Of a stretch of 64,000 nucleotides of DNA, positions 34,102 to 43,686 are shown piece after piece. Every line of letters starts with the position of its first letter. The first letter of the stretch is position 1. Origin of the DNA: Clostridium_AF sediminicola. GTDB taxonomy: Bacteria; Bacillota; Clostridia; Clostridiales; Clostridiaceae. A program made the position numbers and the translations under genes. The notes below the pieces were generated by a model, which worked only from the letters and a program-made list of their open reading frames with translations, was not told where the DNA came from and made no database searches. The stretch is taken from positions 1-64,000 of the forward strand of contig NZ_BAABMF010000015.1 in the NCBI RefSeq assembly GCF_050402865.1, written 5' to 3'.

Positions 34102-35655
34102 TTATTTATAGTTTTTTGGAGAAATACCTGTATATTTTGTAAATACACTGGTGAAATATGCAGGGTCTTTAATACCTACTAATGCACCTACTTCTGATAC
34201 TAAATAGTTTTCATTCTTCAAGAGTTCTTTTGCTTTTTCAATTCGATATTTATTTAATACGGTAATAATAGAATCTCCTACTTGCTGCTTATATAAGCGG
34301 CTTAAGTAGCTACTATTAACGTGAAGATATCCTGCAATATCATCTAGTTTGATAGGTGAGTTGTAGTGTTCTTTAATATATGAATTAACTTTATGAACCA
34401 GGTAATTATAGTTTGAAGATGGAATATTCAATTTTACTATATCATCGTAAAATTGGATAAGCAGGGAATACAATTGGTTCAGTGATTTACAAACCAATAT
34501 CCTTTCATTTATATTTTTTTCAATAGAATCTATACTATCTATATTAATATCTTTCTCCGAAATAGATCTACAGCAACGAGATATAGTTATGAGTACCTTA
34601 GTTTTTATTTGATTAAAGTCAGCTATTGAATGCTGATAATTCTTTAAAGTTTCACCTAGGTAGGACAGATAAGATGCTCTATCCTTGGAATAGATGTATT
34701 CTGTAAATTTACTTGCGGTTTTTAATGAATCTGGTAAAGAACTAGCAGATATTACATTAGGGTGAGATTCATAAATAGATACACTATTTTCATTTAATAT
34801 ATTGTTCAATGCATGAGAAGCTTCTTTATAGGAAGTTTTTAATTTGTTTTTATCAGTATGCTTGCTACTTATTCCAATGTTAACTTTAAAAGGTGTAAAG
34901 TTACTAATAGTAGATAACATCTGGTTACAGGTCTCAATCAATAGTTGTGAATTTTTACCGGTATTATCTTTAGGAAATCCAATAATGCAGAGAAGATAAT
35001 TGGAATCTAGCCACACTGATACATTATTAAATTCTTGGAAGGATAAGTTGTAAAATTGCTTGATAGAGTTTTGGATTTTTTGAACTTCTTCAGGTTTTTG
35101 AAAACAACCAATTTCTGTTAATACAATATAGTAGTTATCATAATCTGTACCAAACATTTCCCAAAGTTGCTTATTTTGAATATAATTATTAGAGGGATCC
35201 AATAGAATATTTTTGATTAAAATGGGTTTTAATTTCTCCATATCTTGTGTTTCGTGTAGATTATTATTTGAAGTTTGATATTCATATATAATTTTTCTGG
35301 CTTTTTCTACAGCATCAGGCAATTCTTTGACAAACTGGGACTTAACTATATAGTCTATTACATTGTATTTAATTGCTTCTTGTGCGTAAGTAAAATCAGA
35401 AAAAGCAGAGAGAATAATTATTTGAGTATGAGGATAGTTATTATATATATTTTCACATAGTTCAAGACCGGACATAATAGGCATACGGATATCTGTTATT
35501 ATTAAATCAACCTTGTTGTTTTTTAGAACTTCCAGAGCATCTAATCCGTTAGAACATTCTCCAATAATTGAACAATCTAATTTTCCCCAGTTGATTAGAG
35601 AGAGGATTCCTTGTCTTAAAATTATTTCATCTTCAACTATTAATACATTTATCAT
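34102..35655 (-). CDS. YesN-type response regulator (receiver plus AraC HTH)
   Basis: The 517-residue protein starts with a CheY-like receiver (about 1-120; phosphoacceptor Asp in LIITDIRMPIMSG, Lys in IVKSQ). A long middle part with conserved-in-family segments leads to a C-terminal AraC helix-turn-helix pair (KLDDIAGYLHVNSSYLSRLYKQQVG and EVGALVGIKDPAYFTSVFTKYTGISPKNY). Phosphorylation by the neighbouring YesM-like kinase should activate sugar-transport genes. The kinase gene is just 1 base upstream on the same strand. The divergent sugar ABC operon at 37712 is the likely target. Confidence 0.92.
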   Translation of the reverse strand: MINVLIVEDEIILRQGILSLINWGKLDCSIIGECSNGLDALEVLKNNKVDLIITDIRMPIMSGLELCENIYNNYPHTQIIILSAFSDFTYAQEAIKYNVIDYIVKSQFVKELPDAVEKARKIIYEYQTSNNNLHETQDMEKLKPILIKNILLDPSNNYIQNKQLWEMFGTDYDNYYIVLTEIGCFQKPEEVQKIQNSIKQFYNLSFQEFNNVSVWLDSNYLLCIIGFPKDNTGKNSQLLIETCNQMLSTISNFTPFKVNIGISSKHTDKNKLKTSYKEASHALNNILNENSVSIYESHPNVISASSLPDSLKTASKFTEYIYSKDRASYLSYLGETLKNYQHSIADFNQIKTKVLITISRCCRSISEKDINIDSIDSIEKNINERILVCKSLNQLYSLLIQFYDDIVKLNIPSSNYNYLVHKVNSYIKEHYNSPIKLDDIAGYLHVNSSYLSRLYKQQVGDSIITVLNKYRIEKAKELLKNENYLVSEVGALVGIKDPAYFTSVFTKYTGISPKNYK

Positions 35656-35656
35656 T

Positions 35657-37429
35657 TTATTTACTCTCCTTTTCGTGATTTGGAATTTCGGATTTTCTTG
35701 GAAACCTTATATACGCTTTTGTTCCTTTGTCTATAACACTGTCGTAGGTAATACCGTAACTCTCGCCAAAGAGAAGTTTAATACGTTTATTTGTATTATT
35801 TATCCCAATATTATGTCCTTTTTTAGAAGAAGAGTGAGTAGAATTGAAATTATCTTCTATTATAAATCCTTTTCCATTATCAGTTATTGTGAATAAAATA
35901 TCGTTTCTATCATATGTAGCATTAATTGTAACTATACCATTTTCAATATTATCTTCTAAACCGTGGACTACGGCATTTTCAACAATGGGTTCTACACTTA
36001 ATCTAGGTATATACAATTCATTTATATCTTCAGAATCTATCTGTATAGTGTATATTAGTTTATCTTGAAAACGAATATGTTGCAAATAGAGATACATTCT
36101 TATATACTCTAATTCATCTTTCACTTTGATGAAACTCGCGGCATTATTATATAAGCTTGCACTTAAGAGACCGTTTAAGGCGCTCACCATTTCATATAGT
36201 TCAGTCTGGTTATTTAATAATGCTTTTGTGCTGATTGTAGTTAAAGTATTGACTAAAAAATGTGGATTCATTTGTGATTGTAAAAGTTGGATTTCTGTGT
36301 CTTTCAGTAAAAGTTCACTTTTGTATACTTTTTCAATTAAAGTCTTTAACTCTGTGGTCATATTGTTGAAGGTACTACTTATATTGTTCAGTTCTTTATC
36401 TTTATATATTGGCATTTTGTAATCATAATTACGTAGACGAATTTGTTGTAAGTTAACCTCAAGATCTTTAATAAAGCGAGTATATGCGGTAACAACCATA
36501 AATGATATAACTAGAAATATCATTAAAAATGTTGCCATAATTGAGAAATATCGCAATATGGATACGAAGGTTTTATTTGTTATGATGCTTCTAGGCAGAG
36601 AAACAGTAATTTTGAATTTTGTGTCGGGAATTTCTCGAAAAACAAGAAGTTGAGTACTACCTTCAATAATTGTTTTATATCCATTTTGTATGATTGGAGC
36701 AGGGGTTAAGTCTACATTTGCATATTGGCTGTTTGTATTTATATATTCTGAAATAGGGCTAAAATAGATAAAATCTTCTTTATCTGTAATGTGGGCTGTG
36801 TAGTTTTCGGGTAATGTGAATAAAGGTTCAGCAAACTTTTTACTGTTGATTGCTATTATTAGTGTTAAATTTTTTGTAAAAGAAGTGTTTCCGATTCTGC
36901 GAATTAAAAAAGGGGTTTTATCTTTTGATAATACATAATGAGTTCCAAGAGGAAAATCTTTTGTTTGTTCATAAATGTTTTGTTGTAGTTTAGTAAGTTC
37001 ATCTTGGCTCACGTGAAGTCTAGAAGTTATTGGAATACATTCATTATTTGCATAGATATATACAGTATCAATGAAACCAGACATCCATGCATCATTGAAC
37101 ATCATTTGAAATCTAATATCTGTTTGCATATTAGATATCAGAGTATAGTAGTTAGGGTTAGAACTATCGAAATCTAATTCACCCTTTGTCCATTTTCGTA
37201 TATAGTCATTTGATAAAAATGTAAGTGAAGCATTATCCAATGAATGAAAATTAGATTTCATAGTTTTTTGAACATTACTAATTGAAAAATCTAAGTCATG
37301 ATATGCATTTGTTTTTAAAGTATTGTAATATGTATAGAAAAAAAAGACTCCTGATATACATGATGCAGATATAACTAATATTATAAAGGATAATATAATC
37401 TTTCTTCGTATACTAAGATTTTTTTTCAT
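35657..37429 (-). CDS. YesM-type sensor histidine kinase
   Basis: The 590-residue protein has TM1 (about 10-32), an extracytoplasmic sensor to about 295, TM2 (about 296-318), a HAMP-like linker and a His_kinase/HATPase pair. The phosphoacceptor is in QSQMNPHFLVNTLTTIS; ATP-binding motifs include VEPIVENAVVHG and DNGKGF. It probably senses a sugar or sugar-binding protein outside the cell and phosphorylates the YesN-like regulator, whose gene follows 1 base later. GGAGG precedes the ATG. The intergenic region to the divergent ABC operon (282 bases) carries a promoter and a palindrome. Confidence 0.92.
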   Translation of the reverse strand: MKKNLSIRRKIILSFIILVISASCISGVFFFYTYYNTLKTNAYHDLDFSISNVQKTMKSNFHSLDNASLTFLSNDYIRKWTKGELDFDSSNPNYYTLISNMQTDIRFQMMFNDAWMSGFIDTVYIYANNECIPITSRLHVSQDELTKLQQNIYEQTKDFPLGTHYVLSKDKTPFLIRRIGNTSFTKNLTLIIAINSKKFAEPLFTLPENYTAHITDKEDFIYFSPISEYINTNSQYANVDLTPAPIIQNGYKTIIEGSTQLLVFREIPDTKFKITVSLPRSIITNKTFVSILRYFSIMATFLMIFLVISFMVVTAYTRFIKDLEVNLQQIRLRNYDYKMPIYKDKELNNISSTFNNMTTELKTLIEKVYKSELLLKDTEIQLLQSQMNPHFLVNTLTTISTKALLNNQTELYEMVSALNGLLSASLYNNAASFIKVKDELEYIRMYLYLQHIRFQDKLIYTIQIDSEDINELYIPRLSVEPIVENAVVHGLEDNIENGIVTINATYDRNDILFTITDNGKGFIIEDNFNSTHSSSKKGHNIGINNTNKRIKLLFGESYGITYDSVIDKGTKAYIRFPRKSEIPNHEKESK

Positions 37430-37615
37430 AACTTTCCTCCGTTAGATTTATTAAAATTATATCAAAATATTTTGAATGAGTAAATTTTTTTACAAAAGCA
37501 GTAAAAAAAATAAAAGGAAGGTAAAAATATTATAATTTTTTAGTTCAAAATAATAGGTGAAAAGTATTGGGAAAAAGTAAATCAAAATAGCAAAAATTCA
37601 GGTCATAATATTACA

Positions 37616-37643
37616 TTAACAAAATCACTAAAATTGATATAAT
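37616..37643 (+). promoter_or_regulatory. Promoter of the sugar ABC/GH65 operon
   Basis: TTAACA at 37616-37621 and a perfect TATAAT at 37638-37643 are separated by 16 bases. The predicted start of transcription near 37650 lies just before a palindromic operator. Confidence 0.75.
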
Positions 37644-37657
37644 TAATTTATGACAAA

Positions 37658-37671
37658 CGTTTACGTAAACG
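37658..37671 (+). promoter_or_regulatory. Palindromic LacI/GalR-type operator
   Basis: CGTTTACGTAAACG is a perfect 14-bp palindrome placed 14 bases after the -10 box. The sequence resembles LacI-family operators; it overlaps the AAACGTTTA core of a CcpA cre site. It would block transcription when a repressor binds. No LacI-family gene is nearby, so CcpA or a distant repressor is likely. Confidence 0.6.
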
Positions 37672-37711
37672 AAATCAATGATAGAATAATTTAACTAAAG
37701 GAGAGAATTTG

Positions 37712-39031
37712 ATGAAAAATAATATCAAAAAATTAGTAGTAGCTATTACTACATTAGTTATGGGGATTTCTTTAGTAGGGTGTGGAAGCAGTAAATCAAA
37801 TGATAGTGCGGTTGCAGAAAATGATGGAGTAATTACAATCAAATACCCTACATTCAGAGTAGGTGTTCAATTATCAGCACAATCTGAAAATCAGTTAATT
37901 GAAGAATTTAATAAGAAATACGAAGGAAAATATAAATTAGAAGTTGAAGAATTACCAAGTGATCAATCTTATATAGATAAAATGAAAGTATTAGCTGCAT
38001 CAAATGAGTTGCCAGATGTAGTAGAAGGAAAAGATGGTATCATTGAACTTGCTATAAAAAATGGTCAAGCTATTGATTTGACAGATTATGTAAACGCGGA
38101 TCCGGAATATAAAGAAACAATAGGAAATGGAGCAATCGAAGCTAATACAAGAGATGGAAAATTATATTCTATTTCCAACGCAAAACAATTAATCGGTTAC
38201 TTTTATAATAAAGAATTATTTAACCAGGTAGGAATAACTCCGGCTAAAACATGGGATGAGTTTATGTCCAATTGTGAAAAATTAAAAGCAGCAGGAATTA
38301 CACCAATTTCGATGATGACAGGAGAAAACTGCTGGTCTACAAACCTTTTACTTGGAGCAATGATTGGTACAGCTAATGAAGATGGAAATAAATTAATGAA
38401 GACTAAATATCCTGAATCCTATGAAACTCCTGAAGTAGTAGAAGCTTTGAATAGAATGAAGACAATTTTAAAAGATTACACAACAAAAGATGCTCTTGGT
38501 GCTGGTTATGCAACGGCAGCGAACCATTTCTTACAAGGAAAAACAGCAATGATGCCTAATGGAACATGGATGGCAGTAGACTTTGGGGATACTGAAAAAG
38601 CAATAGAGGGAATGGCTGATAATGTTGGTGTTGCAATGTATCCAAATGATGGTCTATTTACACAATATGAAATTGGCTATGTTATATGTGCAAAAGATAA
38701 GGCACATCAAGAGGCTGCATTTGAATGGATTAAATTTAAGACAAATAGAGAAGCACAATTATTATATTTTAAGAACACAGGAACACTTCCAACATTTGAA
38801 AATCTAGTTGACACCCAAGAATTTCAAGATTACAAGCAGGTAAATCCAGTAGTAGCAGAGTTGGTAGAGCAAGCAAATAATGCAAAATATACATTTAACA
38901 CAGTTGATAATATAAGTTACTCTAGTGTTATAGGTGAAATGAGTAAGTATTATCCAAGTTTAGCTATGGGTGACGTATCTGCAGAAGATATGGTGAAAGC
39001 TATGACAGAAGCGGTAGCAAGAAATAAATAG
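37712..39031 (+). CDS. Sugar ABC transporter substrate-binding lipoprotein
   Basis: The 439-residue protein has a lipoprotein signal ending LVGCGSS (Cys about 23). The mature part matches the extracellular family 1 (MalE-like) pattern: EFNKKYEGKYKLEVEELPSDQSYIDKM, then TWDEFMSNCEKLKAAGITPI and LQGKTAMMPNGTWM. It presents an oligosaccharide, presumably a glucose disaccharide, to the permeases downstream. A GGAGAG site fits ATG 37712. The hairpin at 39048-39080 separates it from the permeases and may raise its mRNA level relative to theirs. Confidence 0.92.
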   Translation: MKNNIKKLVVAITTLVMGISLVGCGSSKSNDSAVAENDGVITIKYPTFRVGVQLSAQSENQLIEEFNKKYEGKYKLEVEELPSDQSYIDKMKVLAASNELPDVVEGKDGIIELAIKNGQAIDLTDYVNADPEYKETIGNGAIEANTRDGKLYSISNAKQLIGYFYNKELFNQVGITPAKTWDEFMSNCEKLKAAGITPISMMTGENCWSTNLLLGAMIGTANEDGNKLMKTKYPESYETPEVVEALNRMKTILKDYTTKDALGAGYATAANHFLQGKTAMMPNGTWMAVDFGDTEKAIEGMADNVGVAMYPNDGLFTQYEIGYVICAKDKAHQEAAFEWIKFKTNREAQLLYFKNTGTLPTFENLVDTQEFQDYKQVNPVVAELVEQANNAKYTFNTVDNISYSSVIGEMSKYYPSLAMGDVSAEDMVKAMTEAVARNK

Positions 39032-39047
39032 AAATTATTTTAATCAA

Positions 39048-39080
39048 GTTAAGGGAGCTGGATTTATCAGCTCCCTTAAC
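39048..39080 (+). other. Intercistronic hairpin between binding protein and permease genes
   Basis: Perfect 13-bp GC-containing stem (39048-39060 with 39068-39080), 7-nt loop, without a following T tract. This is typical of a stabilising or partial-attenuation element that keeps more binding-protein than permease mRNA. Confidence 0.65.
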
Positions 39081-39100
39081 CATAGAAAGGAGCACAACTC

Positions 39101-39976
39101 ATGAAAGTTAAAAAGAGATGGATTGCGTTATTTGTCTTGCCATCAATTTGTTTATTTATATTAATATTCGGATTATCTATAGTTGTATTAGTTGGTTCAT
39201 CATTTACTGACTGGTCCATTGGTTCTAAGATAAATTTTGTCGGTTTTAAAAACTATATTGATTTATTCAAAAATGACTCTGCATTCGTAAGAGCAGTATT
39301 TAACACACTTATTTGGGTTATATTACAGTCAACAATTCATGTAGCTATTGGTATTGCTGTTGCACTAATATTAGCTAGAAAAAAATGGTACTGGAAATTT
39401 GTCAGAACTGTGTATATGATTCCAAACATTATTTCTGCAGCAGCCCTTGGTATGATGTTCAAAATCTTATTTAATCCTGAATTTGGTGGAGTTAATACGT
39501 TAATTCATGCTATGGGTAATGAAAACTTTAATTTAAACTGGTTTATGGATAAGTCCTCGGCATTTTTTACTGTAACAATAACATGGCTTCCATTCGCAGC
39601 TACTGTAACAATTTTAGCATTAGCGGAGATTGCAGCCATTGATCAATCCATTTATGAAGCTGCAAAAGTGGATGGTTCAACAGAATTCCAGACTATTCGA
39701 TTTGTAACACTTCCAATGCTTCGAAACATCATTGGTACTAGTGCTATACTAGCAGCAACTAGTATGTTTCAAAAATTAGATATTTTAATGATGACAACAA
39801 AGGGAGGACCATTAAATACTACCCTTAATATGCCAATGTACATATATAATACGGCGTTAACAAATAATGATTTTGCAAGAGCAAACACAGCAGGTGTTTA
39901 TATGATTCTTATGGGATTAGTTACTGTTTTAGTTCTTAGCAAAATTTTCCGTATAGGTAAAACAGATGTTCAATAG
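39101..39976 (+). CDS. Sugar ABC transporter permease (MalF/UgpA type)
   Basis: The 291-residue protein has six membrane segments and the EAA motif of binding-protein-dependent permeases (IYEAAKVDGSTEFQTIRFVTLPMLRN near 185-210). N-terminal LFVLPSICLFILIFGLS is the first helix. It forms a heterodimer with the next product. AAAGGAG precedes the ATG. No ATPase gene is present in the operon, so a shared MsmK/UgpC-type ATPase encoded elsewhere must energise it. Confidence 0.93.
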   Translation: MKVKKRWIALFVLPSICLFILIFGLSIVVLVGSSFTDWSIGSKINFVGFKNYIDLFKNDSAFVRAVFNTLIWVILQSTIHVAIGIAVALILARKKWYWKFVRTVYMIPNIISAAALGMMFKILFNPEFGGVNTLIHAMGNENFNLNWFMDKSSAFFTVTITWLPFAATVTILALAEIAAIDQSIYEAAKVDGSTEFQTIRFVTLPMLRNIIGTSAILAATSMFQKLDILMMTTKGGPLNTTLNMPMYIYNTALTNNDFARANTAGVYMILMGLVTVLVLSKIFRIGKTDVQ

Positions 39977-39990
39977 GAGGTGTATAAAAT

Positions 39991-40839
39991 ATGAAAAATA
40001 TAAATAAACTATGGAGTAAAAAAGCACTGAGTTCTACATTAATTGGTATCTTTATTATATTAATTTTAATAATCTCTGTTGGACCATTTTTATGGGTGTT
40101 TTCTTCTTCATTTAAAGAAAATATTGATATTGTTTCTGGAACTTTAGGATTTTCCAATGGTTTTAAACTAGAGAACTATAAAAGGGCATTCGAGATTGCA
40201 CCCCTAGTAAAATTTTATTTTAACAGTATTGTTGTAGCACTTTTAGGTACAGGGCTTAATTTAATTTTAATGGCCATGGCAGCTTATGTAGTAGTACGTT
40301 TCCCATTCAAAGGAAGTAATACTATAAAGATGCTATTTACATCAGTATTATTTATACCGGGAGCATCTTTATTATATCCACTATACATGATAGTTAATAA
40401 GATTCATCTCTATGATAATATATTTGGATTAGTATTGGTATATGCAGGTCTTGGTATGGCAACTAGCTTTTTTATTATTATGAGTTACTATTTAACAGTG
40501 CCAAAAGAATTAGAAGAAGCTGCATACATTGATGGAGCAAGTTTCATTACCACATTCGTAAAAATAATATTACCAATTACAAAACCATGTTTCGCAACTG
40601 CAGGTGTATTACAGTTCTTAATGTGTTGGAATGAATTCCAGTTTGCGCTTGTTCTTACAACAGGTAATCAGTCAAGGACATTACCAATAGCCCTTTACTA
40701 TTTTACAAGTCAATTTGCAAGTGATTATGGTGCAATGTTTGCAGCAACAGTTCTAGTTGCGCTACCAAGTGTTATTTTATATTGTTTATTACAGGAACAA
40801 GTGGTATCTGGTCTCGCAAGTGGTTCAGTAAAAGGATAG
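39991..40839 (+). CDS. Sugar ABC transporter permease (MalG/UgpE type)
   Basis: The 282-residue protein has six membrane segments and an EAA loop (ELEEAAYIDGASFITTFVKIILP). The C-terminus (EQVVSGLASGSVKG) is the usual MalG ending. It pairs with the MalF-type permease 14 bases upstream. AGGAGG precedes the ATG. The GH65 gene starts 7 bases downstream, so the two are translationally close. Confidence 0.93.
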   Translation: MKNINKLWSKKALSSTLIGIFIILILIISVGPFLWVFSSSFKENIDIVSGTLGFSNGFKLENYKRAFEIAPLVKFYFNSIVVALLGTGLNLILMAMAAYVVVRFPFKGSNTIKMLFTSVLFIPGASLLYPLYMIVNKIHLYDNIFGLVLVYAGLGMATSFFIIMSYYLTVPKELEEAAYIDGASFITTFVKIILPITKPCFATAGVLQFLMCWNEFQFALVLTTGNQSRTLPIALYYFTSQFASDYGAMFAATVLVALPSVILYCLLQEQVVSGLASGSVKG

Positions 40840-40846
40840 GTGACAT

Positions 40847-43060
40847 ATGAATAATTATTTAATTAGGGAAGAAAAATATGATCAATTGTTGAATAAAGCA
40901 TATGAAGGAATGCTAGCTCAGGGAAATGGATATCTTTCTGTACGTGCTTCCTTTGAAGAAGGCATTGAAAATGCTCCACAAAATGAAATATATACAAGAT
41001 CTATGAAAAGTGTAACTACAGAAAAACAGAGGAATACCATTTCTAAATATGGAACATTTGTCCCGACTATAATGGGGCACCATCCTTTGCTTAGAGATGT
41101 AATTATCAACTTACCATACTTCATGGATTTTAAAATATATTTAGATGGTAAAAAAATCGATATGATTAATAGTAATATATCTGAATATAATCGTTCTTTA
41201 AATATGAGAAATGGGGTATTAAAGAGAAGTTTTGTGATTTCAACAGAAAATGGTGCTATGATACGTATTGATATGGAACGTTTTGCAAGTATGGAAAGTA
41301 AGCATTTATTTGTACAGATGATTTCTTATGAGGTATTAGAAGGTAGTGCACTTATGGAAATAGAATCTGGTATAGATACAGATATTACAACAAATGGGTA
41401 TGAACATTTTAAAGAATATCGTGCATTTGAAGCAACAGAATCTGGAATAAATGCTAAAGTTGTAACCGACTTAGATTTTGAAGTATATATGATTTCAAAA
41501 GTTACTTCGAATACAAAGGCAGACTGGGAAATCAAGAAGGAGCATAAAAAAATAGCATATTGTAGTAAAAGAGAAGTTCGAGCAGGAATGGCAGAGTGTT
41601 TTACAAAATTATCAGTTGTAACAACAAGTAGAGATTTTTATCAGAATTACGTTGAGCATGGTCAGAATATTTTACAAGAACAATCACATTTTACATACCA
41701 AGAGTTATTCTACAAGAATGAACAGAAATGGAAGGAAAAATGGTTGAATTGTGACGTTATCGTAAAAGGAAACGATGAGTTGCAAAAGGGAATTAGATTT
41801 TCTATTTATCATCTACTTAGAAGTAATCACGAAGATGACTATCGAGTACAGATTTGTGCGAAGGGATTTGCAGGAGAGGCATACTATGGACGGTATTTTT
41901 GGGATAGTGAAATATATTTACTTCCATTTTATATCTATACTAATCCAAAAGCAGCAAAAAATATGCTTTTATACCGCTATTATACATTAGATGGAGCAAG
42001 AAAAAATGCGGAACGCTATCATTCTAAAGGAGCAAGATATCCGTGGCAGTCTGGACTTACTGGTGAAGAACAATGTTCTCTTTGGGAATATGCAGATAAT
42101 GAAGTACATATAACTGCTGATGTAGCATATGCAATTATGCATTATTATAATGCAACTAATGACTATGAATTCATGCGTGATTATGGTGTAGAGATATTAC
42201 TGGAAACAGCTAGATTTTGGACGTGTAGAGTAGACAAGGATTTGAAAGGTAATTATCATTTATTAAATGTTATGGGACCAGATGAATATTCCCCAATGAC
42301 AAGAGATAATGCATTCACAAATCGTATGGTTATGTATAATCTTAGTAGTGCAATAGAAATGGGGGCTAAGGTGAAGGAGAAAAGTCCTGAGGAATATGTG
42401 AAACTAATGGAGAAAATATCTTTTGAACCAGAAGAATTAGAAGAATTCAAAATAATTGCAGATAATATGACTTTACCATATGATGAAGAACGAGATTTGT
42501 ATCTACAAAGTGCTGATTTTGAAGATTATGGTGAGATTGATATAAATGGCTTATGGAATGATCGTAATAAAGCATTTGGACATTTCGTAACACAAGAAAA
42601 AATATATCGTACGAAATGTATTAAGCAGGCTGATATTATTGCACTTATGACTCTTTTTCCAGAAGAATTCACTAATAAACAGGCAAAGATTGCATATGAT
42701 TACTATATGCCACTGACAACTCATGATTCTTCTCTATCACCAGCAGGACATTCTTTTATTGCAAATAGAATTGGAAGAGAAGAAGATGTGCACCACTTTA
42801 TGAAGCAGGCACTAGCTGTAGATTTATCCCTTCTAAAAAAAGGAACAGAAGAGGGAATCCATATTGCTAATTGTGGATGTATCTGGCAGTTGATCATTAT
42901 GAGTTTTGCAGGAATGGAAAGTGGTAGAACGGCAGATGAATTTAAAATTACTCCAAATATGCCAAAGGACATTGAAGGACTTTCCTTTAAAGTATGGTTT
43001 AGAGGAGAACAGAAGATGATTAAAATATCCAATAACGGAAAAAGCATAATAATAGACTAA
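40847..43060 (+). CDS. Glycoside hydrolase family 65 disaccharide phosphorylase
   Basis: The 737-residue protein follows GH65: an N-terminal beta-sandwich (about 1-270), a linker helix and an (alpha/alpha)6 barrel. Catalytic Glu is in VMGPDEYSPMT (E480). Other family segments: YGRYFWDSEIYLLPF, KGARYPWQSGLTGEEQC and TADVAYAIMHYY. GH65 enzymes split maltose, kojibiose, trehalose or nigerose with phosphate to give beta-glucose-1-phosphate; the specific linkage is not readable here. Usually a beta-phosphoglucomutase follows; none is present. The gene is the last of the ABC operon and ends at a strong terminator. Confidence 0.9.
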   Translation: MNNYLIREEKYDQLLNKAYEGMLAQGNGYLSVRASFEEGIENAPQNEIYTRSMKSVTTEKQRNTISKYGTFVPTIMGHHPLLRDVIINLPYFMDFKIYLDGKKIDMINSNISEYNRSLNMRNGVLKRSFVISTENGAMIRIDMERFASMESKHLFVQMISYEVLEGSALMEIESGIDTDITTNGYEHFKEYRAFEATESGINAKVVTDLDFEVYMISKVTSNTKADWEIKKEHKKIAYCSKREVRAGMAECFTKLSVVTTSRDFYQNYVEHGQNILQEQSHFTYQELFYKNEQKWKEKWLNCDVIVKGNDELQKGIRFSIYHLLRSNHEDDYRVQICAKGFAGEAYYGRYFWDSEIYLLPFYIYTNPKAAKNMLLYRYYTLDGARKNAERYHSKGARYPWQSGLTGEEQCSLWEYADNEVHITADVAYAIMHYYNATNDYEFMRDYGVEILLETARFWTCRVDKDLKGNYHLLNVMGPDEYSPMTRDNAFTNRMVMYNLSSAIEMGAKVKEKSPEEYVKLMEKISFEPEELEEFKIIADNMTLPYDEERDLYLQSADFEDYGEIDINGLWNDRNKAFGHFVTQEKIYRTKCIKQADIIALMTLFPEEFTNKQAKIAYDYYMPLTTHDSSLSPAGHSFIANRIGREEDVHHFMKQALAVDLSLLKKGTEEGIHIANCGCIWQLIIMSFAGMESGRTADEFKITPNMPKDIEGLSFKVWFRGEQKMIKISNNGKSIIID

Positions 43061-43106
43061 AAATAATAGAAAACCTTGATAGATACATAAAATATTTAAG
43101 TTTAAT

Positions 43107-43150
43107 AAATAGGCTATAGGCAAAGAGACTTTGGCTATAGCCTATTTTTC
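43107..43150 (+). terminator. Terminator of the sugar ABC/GH65 operon
   Basis: AAATAGGCTATAG (43107-43119) pairs with 43135-43147 and an inner CAAAG/CTTTG adds to the stem, followed by TTTTTC. Confidence 0.88.
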
Positions 43151-43222
43151 AAAGAAAATATTCTAGAAAAAGTAGATTTAAAAGAGAAAGTTAATATAAA
43201 TAAAGAGAATTACAGGAGAGAA

Positions 43223-43621
43223 ATGAAAAGAACGAGTATTCCTAGGCTGGTTCTTAACACAGGAGAAACTTTTTATTCTGCTCAAAAGATAGATCCAAAT
43301 AGTAGAGTTATTGAAGGAATTCCATTGTCTCCTGGAGTTTATGATGTAAAAGTGAGAATTGTACAAGATCCTCTTAAATCAAATCTTAGAGAAGGCGAAA
43401 TAATGGTTACAGAAAGTACAAATCCTGGATGGACCCCATTATTTGCTATTGCTAAAGGACTTATAATGGAGTATGGTGGACCTGTTAGTCATGGCGGTAT
43501 AGTAGCTAGAGAATATAGCATTCCTGCAGTAGTAGGTATAAATTCTGCTCTAGGTATTTTAAAAGATGGACAGAAAGTTAGAATTAACGGTGAAAGTGGA
43601 GTTATTGAAATATTAGATTGA
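43223..43621 (+). pseudogene. Truncated PEP synthase/rifampin-phosphotransferase-like swivel domain
   Basis: The 132-residue frame is the C-terminal phosphohistidine (swivel) domain of the PPDK/PEP-synthase/Rph superfamily. It contains NPGWTPLFAIAKGLIMEYGGPVSHGG (catalytic His at H90) and AREYSIPAVVGI. The ATP-grasp and linker domains are absent. The same frame stays open upstream to about 43142 (KEKVNINKENYRRE ahead of the ATG), which looks like residual linker sequence, so the 5' part was lost next to the GH65 terminator. AGGAG before the ATG means a domain-only protein could still be made, but catalysis on its own is unlikely. Confidence 0.75.
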
Positions 43622-43686
43622 AAAACAATTAACATAGTCATTTTAAGTGAATAAAATACTATATAACCAATGTTAACAGGTATTCT

